A stretch of 64,000 nucleotides of DNA from Bifidobacterium stellenboschense (GCF_000741785.1 NZ_JGZP01000016.1:1-64000); one strand, 5' to 3'; shown: positions 53,062 through 61,802, numbered from the stretch's first letter. Translations and numbers: made by a program. Notes: a model not told the origin generated them from the sequence alone.

Positions 53062-54275
53062 CGCCGCGGCTCGGTCAGCATCCGTTCCACCAAATCGATC
53101 ATCACGTCCTTTTCGTCAGGGTCGCTTACCGCTACGAGTAACGTGATGGCCGCGAGATCGTTGTTGGTGATTTCCGGCGTATGGCCGCCGGCGAAGGCGT
53201 CGGCGTTTCCTTCAAGGAATCGCACGAACAGTGCGGCGGCCATGCGTTTATTGCCGTCGGCGAATGGATGGTCCTTGACCATGAAATACAGCAGATGCGC
53301 GGCTTTCTCCTCGACTGTCGGGTACAGGTCCTGACCGTCGAAGCTCTGATAGATGGCGCCGATGATGCGTTCCACGGATTCGCCCCGTTCCTGCCCGAGC
53401 AACGAATCGGCGGGGTATGCCTGTCTCAGACGCATCGACAGAGCATGGACGTCATCAGTCCCGAGCTTCCAGACCGGATGTGTTTGCGGTTCAGGAGACA
53501 GTTCGCGCGCATCGTAGTCGCGCAGCATGTCCAATCCCGGCAGGTAGCTTGATACCACATCCGCGATGCCGACTGCCAGCTGGTTGTCGCTGCGGGCAAG
53601 CACGTTGACGATTCTTCCCAGCTGTTCCAGACGTCGCTTGTTGGCCGCATAGCCCTCGATGAGATATCGCCTCAGCACGGTGGTGGCCCAGCGGCGGAAT
53701 TGCACGCCGCGTTGCGATTTCACGCGATAACCCACGGAGATGATGACGTCGAGATCGTAGTAGGTGACAGGCTTGTCGGATTGGGCAATTTGCACTTTTT
53801 GCAAATTGCTTTCTCCGTTGATTTCTCCTTCCGCAATGGCGTTGGTGATATGCCGGGAAATCGACGCTACGGAACGGCCGAACAGCTCCGCCATCTGGGC
53901 CTGAGTCAGCCATACCGTGTCGCCATTCACATTGACTTCCAGTTGTATGGTGCCATCCTCGGAACGGTACAGTTCAATGTTCTTGGCTGATTCGTGGGGC
54001 GGCGTTTTCGTGACGATGTCTGATGATGCGGCCACGTCGGGCTCATCATCGACATCGGGCAAGATGATGCCGGTGAAGCTTGCCGTGGCCGGCGTGAGCG
54101 GGCTGGCGAGGGCGTCGAGCGCCTGCTCGTACCGTTGCAGGAAATCCTGTGTCGGATTCCCTTCGCGTTCCGCGCGCGACAGCGCCGACTGGGTGGTCCC
54201 CATGGCCTTCGCCACCGCGCCCTGCGTGACGTGCAGTCGCCGGCGCTCCTCGCGCAGCTCCTCAATGCTTTTCAT
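52974..54275 (-). CDS. XRE-RhuM-Fic fusion protein
   Basis: 433 aa, ATG 54275. Three modules: an XRE-type helix-turn-helix (~1-60, [26 protein letters not shown]), a RhuM-like domain (~100-235, [54 protein letters not shown]), and a Fic/Doc domain (~300-400, [19 protein letters not shown]). The Fic motif has Lys before Arg, as in Doc kinases, not the AMPylator GNGR. Probably a toxin with its own DNA-binding and self-control part. The last 88 bases overlap the end of msrAB; the last residues ([16 protein letters not shown]) look appended. Confidence 0.88.
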   Translation of the reverse strand: MKSIEELREERRRLHVTQGAVAKAMGTTQSALSRAEREGNPTQDFLQRYEQALDALASPLTPATASFTGIILPDVDDEPDVAASSDIVTKTPPHESAKNIELYRSEDGTIQLEVNVNGDTVWLTQAQMAELFGRSVASISRHITNAIAEGEINGESNLQKVQIAQSDKPVTYYDLDVIISVGYRVKSQRGVQFRRWATTVLRRYLIEGYAANKRRLEQLGRIVNVLARSDNQLAVGIADVVSSYLPGLDMLRDYDARELSPEPQTHPVWKLGTDDVHALSMRLRQAYPADSLLGQERGESVERIIGAIYQSFDGQDLYPTVEEKAAHLLYFMVKDHPFADGNKRMAAALFVRFLEGNADAFAGGHTPEITNNDLAAITLLVAVSDPDEKDVMIDLVERMLTEPRRHSLVTPATPAAPAPSPSASPSTTGIHLA

Positions 54276-54282
54276 GTCTTTA

Positions 54283-54302
54283 ATATAGCATATGCGCTAT
54301 AT
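54283..54302. promoter_or_regulatory. Inverted repeat at the Fic-fusion promoter
   Basis: ATATAGC (54283-54289) and GCTATAT (54296-54302) flank ATATGC, 8 bases upstream of the start codon. It probably overlaps the -10 region, so it suits autorepression by the protein's XRE domain (inference). Confidence 0.55.
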
Positions 54303-54446
54303 GAGACACGGCGGGGACTGCTTCGATGTGGATGCGAATCTGATGCGGGGTGAGTGTCGACATGAGGTGAATGTCGGCATAAGGCGCGCGTGGGGCGCGG
54401 TTGCGCCGGTCGACGTGGATGTAGGGCGCGATGGTTTTCGCGGTGA

Positions 54447-54462
54447 TGTTTCACGTGAAACA
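54447..54462. other. parS centromere site
   Basis: TGTTTCACGTGAAACA is an exact match to the bacterial parS consensus bound by ParB. It lies in the gap between the Fic gene and the metallophosphoesterase gene, ~34 kb from the oriC candidate, as expected for origin-proximal parS. Confidence 0.92.
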
Positions 54463-54512
54463 CCATGATGAAATCATCGCCTGTCGCGGCCGTGATGCCT
54501 GTCGTCGTCGCG

Positions 54513-55544
54513 TCACTGCGTGTGCGGCGTGACGCTCCACGCGCCGCCGGCGGCACGGTCGTACAGTAGCAGTGAGTCGTCGCCGATCGGCCGTCCGTTG
54601 CGATACAGCGAATGAGTGTCGCAATACCACAGTTCCGCGCGATGGCGCCCCGACTGGCGTCCGGCTGCGGCAGGCGCACCCGTGCCGATGCCACAGCGGC
54701 GGTAGAGCGTCGTGGTGACCGGCGTGTGGCCGACGATCTGCCGGTATCCGGCGAGCGGGTCGAGCGCCAACTCCTCCATGCCGGTCCAGACTGGCGACGG
54801 AATCGATCCGGGCCAGCCGCCGCGCTCATATCCGACCATTACGCCGAACGGCCGGATGCCGCCGGCGATATGCCCTTGCGCGAACGCGTCGATCGCATCG
54901 GCTACCTGTGCCGCGCCGGGGATGGGGGAGCGGGCGCCGGTCTTTTCGGCGGAGTCGCCGCCCGGCAGTGTCTCATCCGGCAGCGGCTTGTTTGACAATG
55001 GTTCTCCCGGCAGTGGTTCGCCCGCGTCGGCGAGTTTGCCGATCATCCATTCCCACCATGCCTGCGTGACGCCGGCATGCGAGGCGAGCACCTGATTCCC
55101 CCGCGCATCCGCGAACCCGTAGGCGAGTCGCGGGCGCATCATGTGCAGCAGATAATGCACGTCCGGATAGGCGCCATCGTTGTAGCCGGGGCAGGTGTCG
55201 CGGAACGCGCGATGGTCGGCCATCGCGGAATCCGCCCAGTAGGTGAGGTCGTGATGGCCGAGCAGGACGACGACCTCGCGCTGCTCACGTTGCCGATTCA
55301 CCCACTCCGCAAGCCGCTCGAACGCGGCGATCTCGCCGGCGGCGCTGATGCCCCACTCGTTGAGCAGGTCGCCAAGCAGGACGATCGTGCCGGCGTCAGT
55401 GCGATCCGCCGCCTCCTCGATGATCGGGCAGATCTTCGTGCCCTTGCAGTGGATGTCGCCGGAGAAGAGGATGTGGTCGGCGCGCGAACCATCCTGTCCA
55501 AGTCCGCGCCGCCATCGTTTCGCACGCTGCGGCGGTTCGGGCAA
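54513..55544 (-). CDS. Metallophosphoesterase (calcineurin-like), probable 5' truncation by an in-frame stop
   Basis: 343 aa from a TTG start (55544) without ribosome site. Motifs of the two-metal phosphoesterase fold: FSGDIHCKG, VLLGDLLNEWG, LLGHHDLTYWADS, LASHAGVTQAWWEW, and VGHTPVTTTLYRRCG. All are intact. A better start, ATG 55625 with GGAAAGGAACGGA, is in the same frame but a TAA follows after 15 codons (55580-55578). The ATG overlaps the end of the upstream gene, so the two form an operon. Either the TAA makes this a recent nonsense allele, or the 15-codon ORF is a translated leader and re-initiation follows. A Pro/Leu-rich low-complexity loop (GEPLPGEPLSNKPLPDETLPG) is also present. 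Confidence 0.7.
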   Translation of the reverse strand: MPEPPQRAKRWRRGLGQDGSRADHILFSGDIHCKGTKICPIIEEAADRTDAGTIVLLGDLLNEWGISAAGEIAAFERLAEWVNRQREQREVVVLLGHHDLTYWADSAMADHRAFRDTCPGYNDGAYPDVHYLLHMMRPRLAYGFADARGNQVLASHAGVTQAWWEWMIGKLADAGEPLPGEPLSNKPLPDETLPGGDSAEKTGARSPIPGAAQVADAIDAFAQGHIAGGIRPFGVMVGYERGGWPGSIPSPVWTGMEELALDPLAGYRQIVGHTPVTTTLYRRCGIGTGAPAAAGRQSGRHRAELWYCDTHSLYRNGRPIGDDSLLLYDRAAGGAWSVTPHTQ

Positions 55545-55580
55545 TACGCGCGCCTTGGCGACGGCCGCAGACCCGTCTTA

Positions 55581-55625
55581 GTCGTCGGCATCGTACGTGC
55601 CGAAGATGAGATCGTCAATCCGCAT
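55581..55625 (-). other. 15-codon reading frame before the in-frame TAA
   Basis: Encodes MRIDDLIFGTYDADD. It has the strong ribosome site the metallophosphoesterase ORF lacks and is in frame with it. One base change (TAA to CAA) would join the two into one protein. Confidence 0.55.
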
Positions 55626-57036
55626 GATTCCGTTCCTTTCCTTGTGGCTGATCGTACTGCGGTCTCGCTGTCTTCGTTTGTTTCGTTTGTTCTGCCGGCG
55701 TCGCTAGTTCCGGCGTTCGTTCCGGTGTCCGTTTCGGTGATTGTTCTGATTGCCCCGTTTCGTTCAGACACGTCGCAATCAGCCCGTGGATGCGCAAAGC
55801 GTCGAATCCGAGTTCACGAAGTCGCCTGGCCATGTACCGGGTCTGCTGATCGTCGAGCACGTTGTCGGGGATCGGTTTGAACTCGTCCCATTCGCGCCTC
55901 CAGTATCGCGACGTGCGTACGCACCTCCTGCAGAGCGGTTTCCGCCAGTCGCGGGGGCGGCGGATGAGCCAGCGAACGTCATGCTGGGTGCCGCAGCTGA
56001 AGCATGTCCGCGAGGCAAGCATCTCATAAAGCCGTGCGACGAGATGCAATGATTCGGGCAGTGCGTCCGGCATGAGACGTGACCCCCTGTTCGTTGGTGT
56101 GAAGACGAAGCGCGGCAGGCCGTCGACATGCTGGTACTGCACGATGCGGAAGGGGCGGTCCAATGAGTCCAGGACGGTTTGGAAGTCCATATACATGTCG
56201 ACGCCGAACCGGATGTGCCAGCCGGCCTGCAGGTGGCCGGTCTCAGGCAGCCACGGCCAGTATTGGTGCTCGAACACGGTCGCGTCGTATCGGGTGGTGC
56301 CCAAGTGCAGCGCCGCGCGCATGATCGAGGTGGGCGGAACGGGAGATGTGTCGGCGTGTGATCGCAGCCATGGTGCGAGATCATGGTTCGACGTGGGATA
56401 GTAGTCGGCGACCATGGTCTGCAGTTGGGCGGCGCACTCGTGCAGGCAGTCGGCCATGAACGCGATGGCCTTGCGGCGGTTGTTCGGGTTGAGTCGGGTG
56501 AATCGGCGTTCGTAGCCGTAGCGAATCCGGTCGATTCGGTCGGCGTCGTCGACATCTCCGCTGTCGCGACGGTTCGCGGCCATGATGAGCAGCACGTCCA
56601 TCGCGCCGTGGTAGGCATCCGTGGCACGGTGGAACAGCTGCTCCTTGTTGAACTGGCAGGTGTCCACGGGAGCCCAGAGCGGGATTTCGTCGAGCAGCGA
56701 CCGCTCCTCGGCGGTGAACCGCGGCCACGGATCCGGGTCGGATGATCGCGCCAACGCGGCGTCGCGCGTGGCGCTCAGCATCGACCGGCGGGTGATTGCA
56801 TCGGCGTTCGTGTGGAGCGGCTTGGGGATCGGTTCGATTGAATCGCGCAGACGGGTGAGATAGTAACGGATGTCCTGTTTTGTCCGTCGCAGCAGCTGGT
56901 CGGCATACGGCGATGATTCAGGATTGCGGAACGGCATCTCGTCACAGGTGATGAAGAACTCCAATCGACGTTCCGACCATGCGAACCGGTACGTGTACGT
57001 GTCGGCGATGCCGTCGAACGATGATCGTTCCTGCAT
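55615..57036 (-). CDS. Hypothetical protein with CxxC pairs
   Basis: 473 aa, ATG 57036, with GAAAGAAG upstream. Not recognised. Mostly polar, no membrane segment. Arg- and Trp-rich; contains a probable zinc site: CFSCGTQHDVRWLIRRPRDWRKPLCRRC (two CxxC pairs ~20 residues apart, ~residues 370-400). The C terminus is Thr/Pro/Gln-rich and disordered (SPKRTPERTPELATPAEQTKQTK). Overlaps the start of the metallophosphoesterase unit by 11 bases. Controlled from the shared divergent region at 57097-57209. Confidence 0.6.
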   Translation of the reverse strand: MQERSSFDGIADTYTYRFAWSERRLEFFITCDEMPFRNPESSPYADQLLRRTKQDIRYYLTRLRDSIEPIPKPLHTNADAITRRSMLSATRDAALARSSDPDPWPRFTAEERSLLDEIPLWAPVDTCQFNKEQLFHRATDAYHGAMDVLLIMAANRRDSGDVDDADRIDRIRYGYERRFTRLNPNNRRKAIAFMADCLHECAAQLQTMVADYYPTSNHDLAPWLRSHADTSPVPPTSIMRAALHLGTTRYDATVFEHQYWPWLPETGHLQAGWHIRFGVDMYMDFQTVLDSLDRPFRIVQYQHVDGLPRFVFTPTNRGSRLMPDALPESLHLVARLYEMLASRTCFSCGTQHDVRWLIRRPRDWRKPLCRRCVRTSRYWRREWDEFKPIPDNVLDDQQTRYMARRLRELGFDALRIHGLIATCLNETGQSEQSPKRTPERTPELATPAEQTKQTKTARPQYDQPQGKERNHAD

Positions 57037-57096
57037 GATTCACTTCTTTCCGCGTGAGGTCGTTCCGTGCGGGCGTCGTGTCCGTATCGTTCCGCA

Positions 57097-57209
57097 CTCA
57101 CTTCTTATAACCGGACAAACCACTGTTCGTACGATTCGGCGACGTATCGACACGCCGGTCGTCCGCCATCCGCTGTCGTCCCGCCATTTGTCCGGTTATA
57201 GGAAGTGAG
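57097..57209. promoter_or_regulatory. Divergent promoter region with a 23-bp inverted repeat (shared motif set)
   Basis: Two 23-base arms (57097-57119 and 57187-57209), inverted with one mismatch, each holding TTTGTCCGGTTATA. Between them is CGACACGCCGG (57148-57158). Each arm lies 38-60 bases from the start of one of the divergent genes. The same motifs recur upstream of three other transcription units to the right. Confidence 0.8.
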
Positions 57210-57247
57210 AGCGACGGTCGCGACGAGCGGAAAGGAACGTGTGCATC

Positions 57248-58063
57248 ATGTCGAGTGTGTCGCGCGGGAACGACGACGAAGGCAGGGCCGTGCTTGCCTT
57301 GCGGTATGCACAGGGCTTTCGGCCCATGCGTATGATGAACCATGATGCCGGTCTCATCAATGCCAGACTCGGTACTGATTTCCATGTGTACCGTTTCCGT
57401 CGTCCGCGCCGTATGCCGGACGGCGAATGGGATTGCCGGTTCCAACTGCCTGTGCTCGTATACCGGTACGGCGAGGTGGCGTATACGATGCACAGTCCGC
57501 ACCGTATGTTCGACGTTCGGTATCTGCGTGCGAACGTGCAGCGGGGCAGGCGGTCTTCGACGACGCGACTGCATATCACGTACGCCGATCCGCTGGCGCT
57601 GCATGTTGCCGACATCCGCATCACCGGCATCGATATGGTGCCTACATTCGCGGACGTGCGGAATGCAAACCTGCTGATCGAGGACGATGATGACACGGCT
57701 GACGGTGGCACATGCATGCCGTGGGTGTGCGCGGTCTCGGAACGACGATGCGGTCTTGTGTTCCCGCTCACGTATGATACGCAGCTGACGTGCCGGTCAC
57801 GCAGGACGGACGGCATGCACAGGGACGTGGAGATCGGCGTCGAACGTTCGGAACCGTACCGGTACGGCAACCCGGCGGCTGTCAGCGTGTACTCCCGGTA
57901 TCCGGAGGGACCGGACGTGGTCGGCGACGAGGAGGTGCTCGCACGGCTGGAGGAGGATTCCGCGCTGTTGCATCGTCTCGTGATGATGCGCGAATCCGAG
58001 GGGTACGGGATTGTCACGCAGGCGTTGGTGCGGTTGCGTGCGGAGAATCGGGAGAACGTGTGA
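57248..58063 (+). CDS. Hypothetical protein
   Basis: 271 aa from ATG 57248, GGAAAGGAA upstream (GTG 57239 is also open). Not recognised. Predicted soluble and beta-rich, Arg-rich (VYRFRRPRRMPDGEWDCRFQLPVLVYRYGEVAYTMHSPHRMFDVRYLRANVQRGRR). A middle Cys cluster (GGTCMPWVCAVSERRCGLVFPLTYDTQLTC) and a C-terminal helical end (GDEEVLARLEEDSALLHRLVMMRESEGYGIVTQALVRLRAE). Its stop overlaps the next start, so the two are one operon. No homology recognised to the divergent 473-aa protein. Confidence 0.6.
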   Translation: MSSVSRGNDDEGRAVLALRYAQGFRPMRMMNHDAGLINARLGTDFHVYRFRRPRRMPDGEWDCRFQLPVLVYRYGEVAYTMHSPHRMFDVRYLRANVQRGRRSSTTRLHITYADPLALHVADIRITGIDMVPTFADVRNANLLIEDDDDTADGGTCMPWVCAVSERRCGLVFPLTYDTQLTCRSRRTDGMHRDVEIGVERSEPYRYGNPAAVSVYSRYPEGPDVVGDEEVLARLEEDSALLHRLVMMRESEGYGIVTQALVRLRAENRENV

Positions 58064-58527
58064 TGTTGATGACTGGCGCGGTGATGACGCGGGGAACGGT
58101 GACGCGAGACATCACTCGGGGACTGGCGGTGGATTCGCCGGAACAGGTGACGACCGGAGGCCCCGTTGACGTCGATTTCCCACCGGATCCGGATGGTCGG
58201 GGAAAAGGTAAACCGTTCTGCGTCTACGTCGACGATGGCCCCGAGCCGATACCCTGCATTAAGGATCCGGAGTATTTCATCCGCGGATACTGTTGGGATC
58301 CCGCCTGCCTGCACGTGCATACGTGGTATTACTGCCTGCGCCACTATGCCGTGACCATCGGCAAGCTTGCGCACCAGTGGTGCGTCCTTGGGGCCTCATT
58401 CGAGGTGGCGATGCAAATTCGCGCCGGCAACGTGCCCGTACGCTACCAAATCCTGGAATGGGGCCGCATGGGCGAAGAAGGCGAGCATCCGCTCCCCGCC
58501 CCGCCCGATATCAGACAGCTTGGGTGA
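58063..58527 (+). CDS. Hypothetical Cys/His-rich protein
   Basis: 154 aa from ATG 58063 (TGATG overlap; GGGAGAA upstream). Not recognised. Five Cys and several His in the middle (FCVYVDDGPEPIPCIKDPEYFIRGYCWDPACLHVHTWYYCLRHYAVTIG), suggesting metal binding. Its 3' end overlaps the small minus-strand gene by 17 bases. Confidence 0.55.
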   Translation: MLMTGAVMTRGTVTRDITRGLAVDSPEQVTTGGPVDVDFPPDPDGRGKGKPFCVYVDDGPEPIPCIKDPEYFIRGYCWDPACLHVHTWYYCLRHYAVTIGKLAHQWCVLGASFEVAMQIRAGNVPVRYQILEWGRMGEEGEHPLPAPPDIRQLG

Positions 58528-58693
58528 TTCTATCGAGCTTGGGGTTCTCCTTCAATATTTGCTCGGCGGTGCGGGTCAACGCCGCGAGTGTCTGTTCCCC
58601 CGGGCCCCTGTTGGAGGCGATTTCCCTGCCAATGGAATAATCGTGGCGTGGTGGTTCATATGTCTCATCCAAATAACGAGGTGCACAACTCAT
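58511..58693 (-). CDS. Small protein sharing a segment with the 367-aa protein at 61987
   Basis: 60 aa. DETYEPPRHDYSIGREIASNRGPGEQTLAALTRTAEQILKENPKLD matches ETYRPPQHQRPDYSIGQEIIDCKGPNEHIIAMLLPIAERLLKNKPNF of the larger protein in order and spacing. That conservation supports real coding despite the weak ribosome site (GGGGAATGAT). Either a stand-alone domain gene or a remnant. Confidence 0.55.
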   Translation of the reverse strand: MSCAPRYLDETYEPPRHDYSIGREIASNRGPGEQTLAALTRTAEQILKENPKLDRITQAV

Positions 58694-58772
58694 ATCATTC
58701 CCCTTCGTCGCGGGATCCCACGCAGCATGGCAAACAGCTTAGCACTGCAATGTCGTCCGGTGGCGTACGGAA

Positions 58773-59570
58773 TCACTCGTTGGTCCGGGCCAGACACTTG
58801 TTCGTACGGACATCCTCCGTGATTTGATGCAAGCTATATGATTGGGCTTTGATGTCCTGCTCGCTTGCGGTTCCACTGGTCAGCATATCCTGTGATGCGG
58901 CGAGTACGTCTGCCAGACGACCGCGGTCATACGGATTGCAGAGGCCGCCATTCGCCGTATTTTTCAGCACGGCTTTCGCTTGGGCGATGCGGGATTCGAG
59001 GGAGTCGTCGGTGGGCAGCGTGGATGGATCGGTGGAAGTGCTGAGTTCGTCTTCCGCCTTGCTAATGAGCTTCTTGACTTCGATGAGTTTATCCTTGTAC
59101 GACTTCTCCAGTTTCTGCGCCGACTTCACCGTCTGTTGCATCGATTCGACTGAGCCGTCACAAGACAGATCCGGTTTCGTCAGATTCTCAGAGGCGATCT
59201 CCCATTGCACTTCCAGATTCGGGTCTTTGGCGAGCAGCATATCTGTATTGATGTCGGCGTTGTCGACTTCCTCCTTGAGCGCGTTGAACGCCTTGATCGT
59301 GTCATCGACCACTGCCTGGCAGGCCTCCGACGCATCCGACGTGCCTGCTGAATTGTCGGAATCCGTGGAAGCGTCATCTCCAGTGGTGTTGCTCCGCTCG
59401 GACGCGGCGGACGACTGCTCGCCGCTATCGTCGGTGGCTCCGGATGCATACGTGTACGGCTGCGTGCATGCGGACAAGCTTGCGATGACCAGCACCGATG
59501 CCGCCAACGCCACCAACCTGCTCATGCTCATGATTCGACGATTCCGATGCTGCTGTTGGTTCCCGTTCAT
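58773..59570 (-). CDS. Hypothetical lipoprotein
   Basis: 265 aa from ATG 59570, with GGAGG 8 bases upstream. Signal peptide (MSRLVALAASVLVIASLSAC) with lipobox LSAC, preceded by a polar His/Arg-rich N terminus. Then a Ser/Asp/Thr-rich linker and a mainly helical domain (ACQAVVDDTIKAFNALKEEVDNADIN, KSAQKLEKSYKDKLIEVKKLISKAEDEL). Three further Cys could form disulphides. Exported and lipid-anchored; function unknown. Monocistronic, with a motif-bearing promoter region at 59617-59679. Confidence 0.7.
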   Translation of the reverse strand: MNGNQQQHRNRRIMSMSRLVALAASVLVIASLSACTQPYTYASGATDDSGEQSSAASERSNTTGDDASTDSDNSAGTSDASEACQAVVDDTIKAFNALKEEVDNADINTDMLLAKDPNLEVQWEIASENLTKPDLSCDGSVESMQQTVKSAQKLEKSYKDKLIEVKKLISKAEDELSTSTDPSTLPTDDSLESRIAQAKAVLKNTANGGLCNPYDRGRLADVLAASQDMLTSGTASEQDIKAQSYSLHQITEDVRTNKCLARTNE

Positions 59571-59616
59571 GGCGAGACCTCCATTCGTTTCCTCCGAATT
59601 CCTTGTCACTCATCTC

Positions 59617-59679
59617 AACCGGACAAACGCAATGAATGACATGCGAATCGTTGAAAACACAGGGCTTTATCGGCGTGTC
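59617..59679 (-). promoter_or_regulatory. Lipoprotein upstream region with shared motifs
   Basis: On the minus strand, TTTGTCCGGTT (59627-59617) lies 46 bases from the ATG; GACACGCCG (59679-59671) is 43 bases further upstream. Confidence 0.65.
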
Positions 59680-59696
59680 ACGCGCTGATACAGGTA

Positions 59697-60437
59697 TTAA
59701 TGCCGCTGTGCTAGTGCTTTAACCGGATTTATCATCAGCATGCCGAGCAGCATCAGCGCGAGAATCACCACTTGCGTCATTGTGAGCAACGGCAGCGGCA
59801 CGGGGGCGGCGTCCCCTCTGAGCCAGTCTTCGGTGAATCGTGCCGCCGCGCAGCAGCACGTCAGTATCGTCAGCAGACGTTCTGGCGTTATGCGTGCGGA
59901 GAGTATGTGCATGACGCCGAACAACACGAACATGATGATGGAATCGATGATTTGCGTCGGAACCAGCGGGATGCCGTTGGGGGCGACGGGGGATTCGTGG
60001 AATACGATGCCGTATGCGAACGGCTTCCCGTAGCAGCATCCCTCGAACAGGCACCCGATGCGGATAATCGATATCGCCAACGGCAGCGCAGGCGCCAGAC
60101 GAGGCAGGAACGAGAAGATATTCCAGCCGAAGAACCGGCACGTCACTATCGCTCCGATACCGGCACCGGTTATGCCTCCTACGACGGAGGAGCCTCCGAA
60201 AATCTCCGATGGAGAGTGAGCCTTACCGCTGGCGAATGTGATGAGTGCATACACAAGTTTCGCTCCCACGATTGCGCCGATCGCGGTCAATGCGTACAGG
60301 TAGATCGCGTCTTCGACGGATTGTCGTTCATGCCATGTGCGGAGCGTGATGTACCCGCCGGCGGCAAACGCGGCCGTGACGAACAAAACGCCGTATGTGG
60401 ATAGGACGGTCGTGCCGAATATCAGATAAGGATACAT
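59697..60437 (-). CDS. Lgt-like membrane protein (prolipoprotein diacylglyceryl transferase family)
   Basis: 246 aa, about seven membrane segments. ATG 60437 shares one base with the preceding stop. The Lgt pattern is recognisable (VVGGITGAGIGAIVTCRFFGWN; ISIIRIGCLFEGCCYGKPFAYGIVFHESP; LVPTQIIDSIIMFVLF), but the canonical GRxGNxxNxE is replaced by RIGCLFEGCCYG. This is the divergent Lgt-like clade; whether it modifies lipoproteins is unknown. A lipoprotein gene next door makes that attractive but unproved. Confidence 0.75.
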   Translation of the reverse strand: MYPYLIFGTTVLSTYGVLFVTAAFAAGGYITLRTWHERQSVEDAIYLYALTAIGAIVGAKLVYALITFASGKAHSPSEIFGGSSVVGGITGAGIGAIVTCRFFGWNIFSFLPRLAPALPLAISIIRIGCLFEGCCYGKPFAYGIVFHESPVAPNGIPLVPTQIIDSIIMFVLFGVMHILSARITPERLLTILTCCCAAARFTEDWLRGDAAPVPLPLLTMTQVVILALMLLGMLMINPVKALAQRH

Positions 60438-61030
60438 CAGGTATTACGTGAAGAGCTATCGGAGGATGCAACGCAGCCGAAGCATGTGATGAGGATGACC
60501 GCGCTGACGGACAGTGCGACTACGGAGATGGCGAATCCGGCCGTTCTCACTGTGCCCTTGTATCCAAGCTTTTTCGATATGGTGGCGGCCACAATCCCCA
60601 TGATTCCCAAGAAGGCTGCAGGAATCAAAAAGTCGAGATTGGAAATTCCCAGACAACAGAAAATTGCGCCGAGAATGCCGATACTGAGACTGACAATAGC
60701 AAGAGCTAATCCAGCGGCCGAGTCCGGCTTTTTCTGCGGTGCCTGATTCGGTACCACATACGGATAGCTGTTGTATGGTCCAGTTCCGTTCGGCGGATAC
60801 GGATCATTCGGATATCCTGGGTTCGAATAAGCCGGCGGCACCGGCCCTGACGGCGGCACCGGCCCCGCAGGGTAAGACGCGTTCATCGGAGTTCCGACAT
60901 ATCCCGGGGCCGTCGGCGCGTTCATGGGGACGGTGGACGGACCATACCCATAGCCATATGACTGCGCGGGATCCGCCTGTTGGGTTTGCGGCGGCAGAGG
61001 GATCGTGGGTTGCTGATTGGGGTTGCTCAT
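60437..61030 (-). CDS. Membrane protein with Pro/Tyr-rich N terminus (DUF4190-like)
   Basis: 197 aa from ATG 61030 (GGAG upstream). N-terminal ~105 residues are Pro/Tyr/Asn/Gln-rich and disordered. Two C-terminal membrane pairs with Cys and Gly (AGLALAIVSLSIGILGAIFCCLGI, LIPAAFLGIMGIVAATI, TAGFAISVVALSVSAVILITCFGC) fit DUF4190-type proteins. Often found in actinobacteria as sensors or scaffolds; no function known. In an operon with the Lgt-like and zinc-ribbon genes. Confidence 0.65.
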   Translation of the reverse strand: MSNPNQQPTIPLPPQTQQADPAQSYGYGYGPSTVPMNAPTAPGYVGTPMNASYPAGPVPPSGPVPPAYSNPGYPNDPYPPNGTGPYNSYPYVVPNQAPQKKPDSAAGLALAIVSLSIGILGAIFCCLGISNLDFLIPAAFLGIMGIVAATISKKLGYKGTVRTAGFAISVVALSVSAVILITCFGCVASSDSSSRNT

Positions 61031-61058
61031 TCCGTTCTCCTTCCGTTCTGGCTGCTGC

Positions 61059-61778
61059 TCAGACCCAACTCCAGACTTGCAGGACCGTGGGCAGCTGTGG
61101 ATTGTTGGCATCGCGCCATAGGCAGTATAGGGCGAAGATGAGCGTCGCCACCGGCGTGATGAGGCGATAGTGCGTCCAGTTGTTGTATTCGAGCTGTACG
61201 GTGTCCCAGTTCAGGATGATTGCCGATTCGATGTCGGAGAACCCTACGGAAGCGAATCCCGTCGTGGCGGGGCGGAGTGTCTCTTTCCCGCTCCAGAACG
61301 AGTGCCCGCTGACCAAAGCCGTGGGAAGATAATAGAACCCGTGTTCGGTTACGGTGAGTGACCCCTGTGCGAGGAATCGGTAGAGATCCATGCCGGCCGT
61401 GCCCCAAGCCCTATATGTGCCTCCGCGATGGAAAGTCACGTCTCCGGATGAATCGACGGTTGCATGGTCACGAGTCGTGTACGTCCAGTGCCTGTGTTGG
61501 AGCAATTCGTAGGGAGCGTTGGCCATTCGTCGTTCATCGTCACTGAAATACCTCATAGGCGGACCGAACGATTCGGCACCTGTGTAGTGACCGTTGTCGG
61601 AGACATCGTTATAGGCGCGGATGAAGAACTGGTTCCACTCATGCTGCAACTGAGGGTCAATACCGCGATTCGGGTAGCAGAGCCGATCCGGCGTGGCGCT
61701 TCGGATGAGCTGACGGCGCTCACACGCTAGGCAACGTCCGTTGCCGGTCAGTTTCGCTCCGCATATCATGCATTGCAT
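61059..61778 (-). CDS. Zinc-ribbon protein with C-terminal membrane segment
   Basis: 239 aa from ATG 61778, preferred over ATG 61799 because GGAAAGGAG lies 6 bases upstream of it. N-terminal CMICGAKLTGNGRCLACERR is a zinc ribbon. The body is beta-rich and unrecognised (Trp/Tyr-rich, TYTTRDHATVDSSGDVTFHRGGTYRAWGTAGMD...). A likely membrane helix is near the C terminus (LITPVATLIFALYCLW). First gene of the three-gene operon; 28 bases before the next. Confidence 0.65.
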   Translation of the reverse strand: MQCMICGAKLTGNGRCLACERRQLIRSATPDRLCYPNRGIDPQLQHEWNQFFIRAYNDVSDNGHYTGAESFGPPMRYFSDDERRMANAPYELLQHRHWTYTTRDHATVDSSGDVTFHRGGTYRAWGTAGMDLYRFLAQGSLTVTEHGFYYLPTALVSGHSFWSGKETLRPATTGFASVGFSDIESAIILNWDTVQLEYNNWTHYRLITPVATLIFALYCLWRDANNPQLPTVLQVWSWV

Positions 61779-61802
61779 ATCGTTCTCCTTTCCGCTCATT
61801 AC

